Source: Bacillota bacterium
GTDB taxonomy: Bacteria; Bacillota_A; Clostridia; Lachnospirales; WQUN01
Reading direction: 5' to 3'
Assembly (NCBI GenBank): GCA_009786175.1
Contig: WQTQ01000150.1
Span: 1-10,873, forward strand
Length of the DNA: 10,873 nt
The stretch's first letter is position 1. Every line of letters starts with the position of its first letter. Positions 1 through 5,500 of the stretch are shown here, piece after piece. A program made the translations under genes and the position numbers. Below the pieces are notes generated by a model that was not told where the DNA came from, made no database searches, and worked only from the letters and a program-made list of their open reading frames with translations.

Positions 1-32
1 TTTTCAGATTCACATCTCTTGCAGCTTGGCAT
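1..32 (-). CDS. 5' end of an unidentified gene starting with a CxxC motif (partial)
   Basis: On the minus strand an ATG at 30-32 opens a frame that runs off the window after ten residues, MPSCKRCESE. A purine-rich AGAAAGG lies about ten bases upstream and a sigma-A-like promoter (64-92) points at it, so this start is plausible. The C-K-R-C pair would fit one half of a zinc ribbon, but ten residues are too few to name a family. It lies just beyond the broken end of the IS200 remnant, so the junction that destroyed the transposase falls immediately upstream of this gene. It could also be a chance ATG. Confidence 0.35.
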   Translation of the reverse strand, partial: MPSCKRCESE

Positions 33-35
33 ATT

Positions 36-62
36 GCATCAACCTTTCTGTATTGTTGATGC
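36..62. repeat. 8-bp perfect inverted repeat at the proposed start of transcription
   Basis: GCATCAAC (36-43) and GTTGATGC (55-62) are perfect inverted copies separated by 11 bases. With the proposed -10 at 64-69 on the minus strand, transcription would begin near 57, inside the right arm. The repeat is therefore better placed to act as a DNA operator than as a complete RNA hairpin. An alternative is a leftover structural end of the adjacent IS200 element. Confidence 0.4.
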
Positions 63-63
63 T

Positions 64-92
64 ATCTTATCATATTTCTATATATCAAACAA
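64..92 (-). promoter_or_regulatory. Candidate sigma-A promoter for the gene at the left edge
   Basis: Reading the minus strand, TTGTTT (87-92) and TAAGAT (64-69) are separated by exactly 17 bases, matching the -35/-10 layout of housekeeping promoters with a few mismatches. It overlaps the tail of the truncated transposase frame and points to the ATG at 32. Confidence 0.4.
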
Positions 93-293
93 CACTCCCT
101 GAACATGGTCTACATGGTCTAACTGTACATTACCTTCCAATATTTCTACCTTCTTATAACCGCATAACTCGCGGATTATTTCTCGCACATCTTTTCGCAC
201 CTTGCCGTACATCACTTTGCGTCTGTATTTTGGAATAAATACGATGTGATATATGCAATTCCACCTCGTATGTGCTAAACTGTTATTGTCCAT
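78..293 (-). pseudogene. tnpA: IS200-family transposase TnpA, N-terminal remnant
   Basis: The first ~58 residues match the strongly conserved start of IS200/Y1 (HUH) transposases: NSLAHTRWNC, YHIVFIPKYRR, a VEILEGNVQLDHV segment. Intact family members are about 140-155 residues. Here similarity stops at DHV, exactly before the His-x-His metal-binding pair, and the remaining twelve residues up to the stop are unrelated. The catalytic tyrosine, which lies far downstream, is also gone, so the product cannot cut or join DNA. At the break GACCATGTA/GACCATGTT forms a short tandem duplication. The start is the conserved M-D-N-N-S of the family, with AGGAGG in the hairpin arm 5' of it. This is a dead element, possibly still able to be mobilised in trans only if both ends survived, and the right end is missing here. 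Confidence 0.85.
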
Positions 294-299
294 TTGGAT

Positions 300-361
300 G
301 CCTCCTGTGTTTGGATAATGGCTTGCGAAACCTTTATCAATTTAACACAGGAGGCTTTTTT
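300..361 (+). terminator. IS200 leader inverted repeat: intrinsic terminator that also masks the tnpA RBS
   Basis: GCCTCCTGTGTT (300-311) and AACACAGGAGGC (344-355) are perfect 12-bp inverted copies, followed on the plus strand by six T. In the tnpA (minus) orientation the proximal arm contains AGGAGG, seven to eight bases before the transposase ATG, so folding hides the ribosome binding site. Known IS200 elements use such a leader stem-loop to block translation and to stop transcription entering from outside. Arms and T run are visible; the regulatory role is inferred from the family. Confidence 0.7.
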
Positions 362-393
362 ATCATACGTTACGCTTCCGCTACGGCGAGTCT

Positions 394-423
394 CACCAGC
401 TTAGCTGGTGGTTTGAGTTCTCA
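394..423. repeat. Subterminal hairpin of the IS200 left end
   Basis: CACCAGC (394-400) and GCTGGTG (404-410) form a 7-bp stem with a TTA loop, followed by a second small palindrome TTGAG-TT-CTCAA (413-424). Compact imperfect hairpins like this are what TnpA dimers bind at the ends of IS200/IS605 elements. Confidence 0.55.
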
Positions 424-529
424 ATCAAGGAAGTTAATTTGGGAATTTGGTTAGCAAAAACGAGAATATGGGCGTAAAGGGTGCTAATATGTAAAATTGT
501 GGCTCAGCAAACAAGCCCAATACGAGGCG

Positions 530-571
530 TTCCCAGACTAACGTCTACTTCCTCGGAATTTACTTTGGGAA
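530..571. repeat. Palindromic repeat, copy 1 (TTCCCAGACTAA family)
   Basis: The segment begins TTCCCAGACTAA (530-541) and ends TTTACTTTGGGAA, so its tips TTCCCA/TGGGAA pair. An inner TTCC-TC-GGAA pairs as well. It shares both tips and most of the right arm with the copy at 721-771. The two copies differ in length (42 and 51 bases) and in the middle, as expected for old, diverged copies of one small element. Confidence 0.5.
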
Positions 572-613
572 ACTTTTATCGCTATGCGAGAAGAAGAAAA
601 AAGAGTTAAAAGG

Positions 614-640
614 GGCATTTCAGAAAGGCACTGAAATGCC
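614..640. repeat. 10-bp perfect hairpin
   Basis: GGCATTTCAG (614-623) and CTGAAATGCC (631-640) form a perfect stem with a 7-base loop. No T run follows on either strand, so it is not an intrinsic terminator. It may be part of a mobile element or a protein-binding hairpin; nothing in the sequence decides this. Confidence 0.45.
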
Positions 641-720
641 ACGGGGGTGCGGAAAATCTCCACCCTTAAACCCTTGACAACGCTACCAAGTTTCTCAAAC
701 TAAGTTCCACTACTTTTTTA

Positions 721-771
721 TTCCCAGACTAAAATCCACACCCTTGTCCACTGTGGAACTTACTATGGGAA
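721..771. repeat. Palindromic repeat, copy 2 (TTCCCAGACTAA family)
   Basis: This copy opens with TTCCCAGACTAA, closes with ACTTACTATGGGAA, and nests an inner perfect pair TCCACA (735-740)/TGTGGA (752-757). In addition AAGTTCCAC just outside (702-710) is the exact complement of GTGGAACTT (753-761), so two alternative foldings compete. It abuts the end of the broken SWIM-AraC frame (last stop at 773-775). Confidence 0.5.
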
Positions 772-772
772 T

Positions 773-1474
773 TTACTCATAAAATATTTTTGAGAAAATT
801 GTTGGTTCTATCTTGACACATTCGTAGCCGTACCGCAGAGCGATGTCGATGATTTTATCTTTACTATTTTTGATATCCTGGGCCGCAAGTGTTAATCGCC
901 GTTGCCGTATATAATCTGATAGCGGCACTTGCGTTACAAATGAAAACAGGCGTTAGAATTCCCATACAGAGGTGTTCATATGCTGTGCCGCTATGTTGTA
1001 GTCGATTGTATTTACCAAATTATTTTCGATATAAGCTATTGCTTTTTCCATGTCCTTTTGCCATTGCATCGTGCCGTTGTCTGTGCTGTTAATAAATTGT
1101 CTTTTAATTCGGTTTTCAATGTTTTTTCGGCGTTTATACGCGTTAACAATTTTTGCCGGTTGATCTAATTCATTTTGAGGGCTCATGTTTTGTATGGCCG
1201 GTACTTTATTTAGATTATTTCGAATAGCATAAAAAACCGCTGCTTTATGTTTGCAATGTTCACTCCAATCATAGGGGCAGTCGCATTGGGTATAAACAAT
1301 TCCATTGCTGTCAGAAAGAGTTACGGAAACGGTATACTTCTCGTTTCCTTTTACATTGGCTACCCATGTGCCGTTAACATAATCCAATGAAGTAACATTG
1401 TTGGCTGAATAATAATCCCGTCCCCGGGCCAAAATCATTTCTTCTATGTATAATTCAAAATCATTGATGGTCAT
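773..1474 (-). pseudogene. SWIM zinc-finger / AraC-type HTH chimera, interrupted and truncated
   Basis: The frame starts at 1474 behind a GGAGG site. Residues 1-85 resemble SWIM-domain proteins: a GxDYYxxxxV-like start and the zinc motif C64-x-C66-x7-C74-x-H76. From about M136 it becomes an AraC-family DNA-binding domain (WQKDMEKAIAYIENNL, then a helix-turn-helix ending SVWEF). A TAA at 953-955 stops the frame at 173 residues, yet the same frame continues with RLFSFVTQVPLSDYIRQ, RRLTLAAQDI, and IIDIALRYGYE, the expected rest of the AraC domain. One C-to-T change (CAA to TAA, where the family has F-Q-R) explains the stop. Similarity ends at GYE (821), so the second HTH is incomplete. The SWIM-AraC join is unusual and may itself be a deletion scar fusing two genes. 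The 173-residue product would keep the zinc motif but cannot bind DNA like AraC. Confidence 0.8.
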
Positions 1475-1797
1475 TTTACCTCCAAATTTTTTTATTGCTT
1501 TAGGAAATTACTCTTTGCGAAACGCGCGCAAGTGCGCTTTATATCTGCGTTGAGTCAACCATATTGCATTACTTGGATGTGGATTTGTAAAAAAAAGGGG
1601 CTGTAGATGTTTAAATGAGTACAATTACCCACTCAGAAGCCTGTCGGAAAATATTCGACGGGCTTTTGGAATTTTGTTTTTTTCAAGCTGAACCACTCCA
1701 CTTATAGACAAGTCAACGTACCGAAATATACATTTTATTTGTTGCCAGTAGCTTTATTTTCCAATCTATAGTTTATGGATAATGGTAAGCAAGCAAG
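1475..1797. other. Intergenic region with an orphan plus-strand terminator
   Basis: This stretch separates the metallopeptidase-like gene from the SWIM-AraC pseudogene. It holds the GGAGG ribosome binding site of the pseudogene next to 1475, a GCGC-rich short inverted repeat near 1523-1537, the terminator-like hairpin at 1635-1684 and a triple AAGC repeat at 1788-1799. No convincing promoter or protein-coding frame was found on either strand. Confidence 0.5.
1635..1684 (+). terminator. Intrinsic terminator on the plus strand without an obvious gene
   Basis: AAGCCTGTCG (1637-1646) pairs with CGACGGGCTT (1656-1665) with one G-T wobble, and is followed on the plus strand by TTTTGGAATTTTG and a long T run to 1683. 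In the minus direction no T run follows, so it does not serve the neighbouring minus-strand genes well. No plus-strand coding sequence precedes it. It may end a small RNA or be the tail of a lost gene. Confidence 0.55.
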
Positions 1798-2331
1798 CTA
1801 AAGGCAATGGTACTGTCCAACATGATGTTTATTATATTTCATCCACATCTTCTCTATATCAGAATCATCAACAAGAGCAAACGCTTTGTCGTAATCGTAA
1901 TACGTAGGATTTTCTCTTTTTCTAGCATTATAGTTGCTGTAACGTAAAACTCGTTCAATTATCCATACACTATTTGCAACGGCTTCTGTTTCTTGTGGTG
2001 AATGATTTGGGTAAGGTGTCTGTTCATAATTACCATTTGTAGTTTTTATTATCTCTATAGGAAGATCACGCTTTTGGTGTTGTTGTATAGCGTGTGTTAG
2101 TTCGTGAGCGAATTGAAAAGCAAGCTGTTGATAGAATTTTAAGTCCCCATTAATTGAACTTAACTTGATTGTATCAAAAAGGTACTCGGGATTCCCTTGA
2201 GTTAAAACGATTTGACATTTCAATTGATCTACCCCATATTTACAAAAAAGAAAATCAATGATTATTGGAAAATTTTGCCTTGTTTCCGTTATGAAATTCA
2301 ACTTGGATGTAATTCCCCTGTATGAAAACAT
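1798..2331 (-). CDS. Putative HExxH zinc metallopeptidase-like protein
   Basis: The 177-residue product has no signal peptide or membrane helix. Its centre carries FAHELTHAIQ, a classic HExxH zinc site (H76, E77, H80), and 34-36 residues later a second helix with ETEAVANSVW, whose E114 or E116 is placed to be the third zinc ligand. This two-helix layout is like gluzincins and also recalls the ImmA/IrrE peptidases of phages and mobile elements, but the rest of the protein is not recognised and no N-terminal HTH is present. The start is supported by AGGAGA nine bases upstream. It stands alone: the large secreted-protein gene ends 200 bases upstream with a long palindrome in between, and a decayed mobile region lies downstream. 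It is AT-richer than the operon to the right, which would fit acquisition. A zinc-dependent peptidase is a reasonable guess; the substrate is unknown. Confidence 0.6.
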   Translation of the reverse strand: MFSYRGITSKLNFITETRQNFPIIIDFLFCKYGVDQLKCQIVLTQGNPEYLFDTIKLSSINGDLKFYQQLAFQFAHELTHAIQQHQKRDLPIEIIKTTNGNYEQTPYPNHSPQETEAVANSVWIIERVLRYSNYNARKRENPTYYDYDKAFALVDDSDIEKMWMKYNKHHVGQYHCL

Positions 2332-2390
2332 TTCAATTCATCTCCTGTATAATTAATGTTGGATTCATAAGACCTAAATACATCATAAAT

Positions 2391-2522
2391 AGGGCTGTCC
2401 CGTCAAGTAAGAAAACGATAATTTCCTATAGCGACTATCGATTAGTGTCGCATGTAATGCGACAATCATCGATTCGGAGCGTTAGGAAATTATCGTTTTC
2501 GGGCTGACGAGACAGCCTCTTT
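2391..2522. repeat. 130-bp long imperfect palindrome, MITE-like
   Basis: Three nested stems share one centre: GGCTGTCCCGTCA (2393-2405) with TGACGAGACAGCC (2505-2517, one mismatch), an 18-bp perfect pair GAAAACGATAATTTCCTA (2411-2428)/2483-2500, then ATCGAT (2437-2442)/(2468-2473) and TGTCGCAT (2446-2453)/ATGCGACA (2457-2464) around a GTA loop. It codes for nothing. Size and near-complete self-complementarity suit a miniature inverted-repeat element. It directly follows the stop codon of the large secreted-protein gene and may reduce read-through into the metallopeptidase gene, though no long T run follows on the minus strand. Confidence 0.65.
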
Positions 2523-2532
2523 ATACCAGATT

Positions 2533-5500
2533 TTATTCAGCCGGTAATGCGGTAAACTGAACCGTATTGCTGTCCAGCATTTGTACGTCGTATCCAAATA
2601 TATTGGACACAGCGCGGAACGGCAGGAATATATTGCCGCCTTCATTTATTGTGCGCAATTGACCGCGCGCACGGCCTGTTAACGGACCTGCCCATGTAGC
2701 AAGGTCTATTTCGCTGTGCTGCACACCGTTTATTGTTACTGCAACGCGCGGGTCATTGGATGTTACAGCCAGTGCAATTTCACTGCCATTTGTGTGCCTG
2801 CCTAAAACGGTAGCCCAGCCGGTAATTGGCGCGTTAAACATTATTTCTGTAGATGGGTCGGATTCGATTAATATAGCAAACGCACGAAGGGATACATATC
2901 CAACACCGTCACGGAACAAGATAGGCTGGCCTGTAACGCCGGGGAAAGTATCTGTTGTACGAACCGGGAATGACCGCGGCTGTGTTACTGGGGGCTGGTT
3001 GCCGCCCTGATTGTCATCTCCTGTACCCGGCGGCAATGCCTGTCCGTATGGTACAGCCGGGAAGCCACGCCATGTTGGTGTAGAGAATCCGGCGGCGTTT
3101 GCATGGAAGTAAATGCGGAACCCGGGTGCTGTATTGGTAAATGTGTTGTCACCAAAGGTTACATTTTCGCCGTTTGAGTGGTTGAAGAATGCCGTTGCCA
3201 GGGCCGAGGCACCCATAAAGGCCGTATTGCCGATAGACGCAACAGATGCCGGAATATCAATAGACGTAAGACTTGTGGCACCGGCAAAAGTATTGCTTCC
3301 GATTGTTCTAACGGACACCGGTAAAGTAACCAGTGTAACGGTTGTATTGTGGAAGAATACCGCGTCACCAAGGCCGCCAACTGGTATGCCGTTAATGGCA
3401 GACGGAATGGCTACAGTAGTGTCACTTCCCATATACCTGGTAATTACTACTTCGTCGCTGGACACATTGCCTGTACCGGGAAGAGTTACCCTGCGGATTG
3501 TGTATTCAAAATATCCGTATTGAAGAACTGTTTCACCGGTCATAGGCTCTGCAAAGTAGCCCTGCCAAACCGGGGTTGTAAACCCTGTTGCCCCGTATGG
3601 GAACATGATCCTGAAGTTGGCGGAAATACCTGTAAAGGCATTGGCTGCGAAACTGGTTAAATAAGCGGCATTTGTATGCTCCAGTTTTACAGTGGAAAGG
3701 TTCATGCAATTAAACACTGCATTTGGCTGGATTGTGGTTACAGATGCAGGAATAGTAATAGATGTGATGGTTTGGTTATTCCTAAATGTTTCGCTGGCAA
3801 TAATTCGTACAGGGAAGCCTTGAATACTGCTTGGAATTACAACATTTGCTTCGGTACCTCTAAATCCGGTAATGGTTACTTGCCCTCCGGAAATAGTATA
3901 AGTCCATCTTTGCGGAAACGCTCTCATGCCGTTCCATTGCGGTGTTGTAAAGCCTTGGGAGTCTATTGGGAAGTATAGTCTAAAATTCTCGTGTACTCCG
4001 GTAAAGGCTGTTTCCGGGAAATAGGTAAACACATTGGCGTTTGTATGGCGCAAATACACAACCTCTAAATTTGGCGCGTTGTTTATTGCGTTATCAGAGA
4101 TAAACACTATACTTGCCGGTATTACTAACTCTCTGAGGTAAGCGTTGTTAGTAATAATATTTGGGCCAATGTAGCGTACCGGCCTGCCGTCGATAGATGC
4201 AGGTATTTGTACAGTAGCTGCTGTGCCGGTAAAGCCTGTAATAATCAAGCCTTGACCGGTCCACTCGGTATATTCCCACGCGCCAAGAAGGTCGGATTGG
4301 GACGGGAACCCACGCCATGTAGGCTCGGTAAACCCGGTAGATTGGGCAGGGAACAGTATACGGAAATTAGCATGGCGGTTATCCGGGTGCCCAAAAGCAT
4401 TGGCCGGAATAGTTTGTATGGTAGAAGCGTCCGGGTGCAGTAAACGTACCCGTACAAGGTTAGGGCCGCTTATCGCGTTGTTTGCAATGGTTTGCACAGT
4501 TGCAGGAATTACTACTTCTTGCAAATTGGGCGAATTAGCGGATGTCAGTACGTTTGCGGCAATGCCCGTAACGGTTCGCTCACCGATGGCAGAAGGTATA
4601 GTTATAGAATTTAAATTATTTGGCCCGGTAAACCCGGTAATAGTTACAGGCCCTGTGCCTGTGGCAGGGGTGATGTTCCACCACGCCGCATTGCCGTCAC
4701 CTACAAACCAGTTACGTGTAACCCCTGCAGGTGAAATGAACGGTACATACGAGTTCGCGTCCGAACCGGCAGGCCTTGTTAGGCGCAGTGTGTCTGCAGG
4801 TATACCTGCAAAAATGGATTGACTTGCGAATATTTGATTAAGCCTTAAATCAAAGCCGTTAACATGTTCAAAATGAACTTCGCTTAACGAAATACAGTTG
4901 GCAAAAGCAGTTGCGCCTATAGTCTGTACGCTTGCCGGGATAGTGGCAGAGCGTAAATTAGGCAACCCGAAAAAGGCGTTGGCGGCAATTGTGGTAACGC
5001 TGCTTGGGGATTGGAATGTGATGGATGTTATGCTGCTTCTGGCCGCTCCCGTGATTCCTTGGAAGACAGTACCGGCAATGGTGCGTACCGGTGCGCCGGA
5101 AGGCCCTGTACTTGGAAACATAATATTTCCGCCGGAAGGCACGTTACCAACGAAGCCGGTAATTGTGTAGGCATTACCGGAAAGGGAAAATGTAAAATTA
5201 CCTTGATTCGTACCTGTGCCCGGGGCACCTACATTCCAATGACGGTTAAAGTATGGCGGAACAACAAAAGACGGATTGATGCCTGCAAGGCGGTATAGCC
5301 TTAGGTTTGCATTGGTATTTGCAAAAATATCGCTATTACTTAGTATTCCGCCAAGGCCTTGTGTGCGTAATAGTGTAGTATCTGTATGCTGGAATTGTGC
5401 GGTTACCAGGTTAGGGTTATTGGCAAAAGCGTAAGCTCCTATGCTTGTAACAGAACTTGGGACTATGATATTTGTAAGATTATTGCCCCAGAATGCCCTT

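Larger units (their letters stand above)
104..425 (-). mobile_element. Truncated IS200-like insertion sequence (left end kept, right end lost)
   Basis: The element comprises the broken tnpA, the conserved leader hairpin (300-355), and a left-end palindrome CACCAGC-TTA-GCTGGTG (394-410) followed by TTGAGTTCTCAA. IS200/IS605 elements have no terminal inverted repeats; they carry subterminal hairpins recognised as single strands by TnpA, and the 394-410 hairpin is in the right place for the left end. The exact outer boundary near 425 is a guess, because the cleavage site cannot be fixed without an intact relative. The other limit, about 104, is where similarity to TnpA stops. Confidence 0.7.
426..772. 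other. Gene-free, repeat-laden decayed segment
   Basis: About 350 bases between the IS200 left end and the SWIM-AraC pseudogene hold no credible reading frame on either strand. What can be seen are two related palindromic repeats (530-571 and 721-771) and one strong hairpin (614-640). The only short plus-strand frame, starting MREEEKRVKRG near 585, ends after sixteen residues inside the hairpin and is not supported as a gene. The mix suggests repeated insertion and deletion of small mobile sequences. Confidence 0.5.

Noticed and set aside
585..635. Short plus-strand frame MREEEKRVKRGISERH
   Set aside because: It ends after sixteen codons inside a hairpin, has no domain and no clear RBS.
612..720. 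Possible oriT or relaxase-linked region around the 614-640 hairpin
   Set aside because: A hairpin followed by a GC-rich run is suggestive, but no known nick sequence or relaxase gene could be identified.
773..1474. A programmed frameshift or a genuine short SWIM protein ending at 953
   Set aside because: The downstream AraC sequence is in the same frame, so no frameshift is needed, and the domain is also truncated at its far end, which points to decay.
2401..2406. TTGACG on the minus strand, inside the long palindrome, as a promoter for the metallopeptidase-like gene
   Set aside because: The hexamers at 15-18 bases downstream do not resemble TATAAT, so a promoter is not supported.
3113..3523. 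Plus-strand open frames inside the large secreted-protein gene (for example 3113-3523 and 4400-4822)
   Set aside because: They lie opposite a well-supported, domain-rich coding sequence, have no ribosome binding sites or recognisable domains, and arise from the repeat-driven base composition of the real gene.
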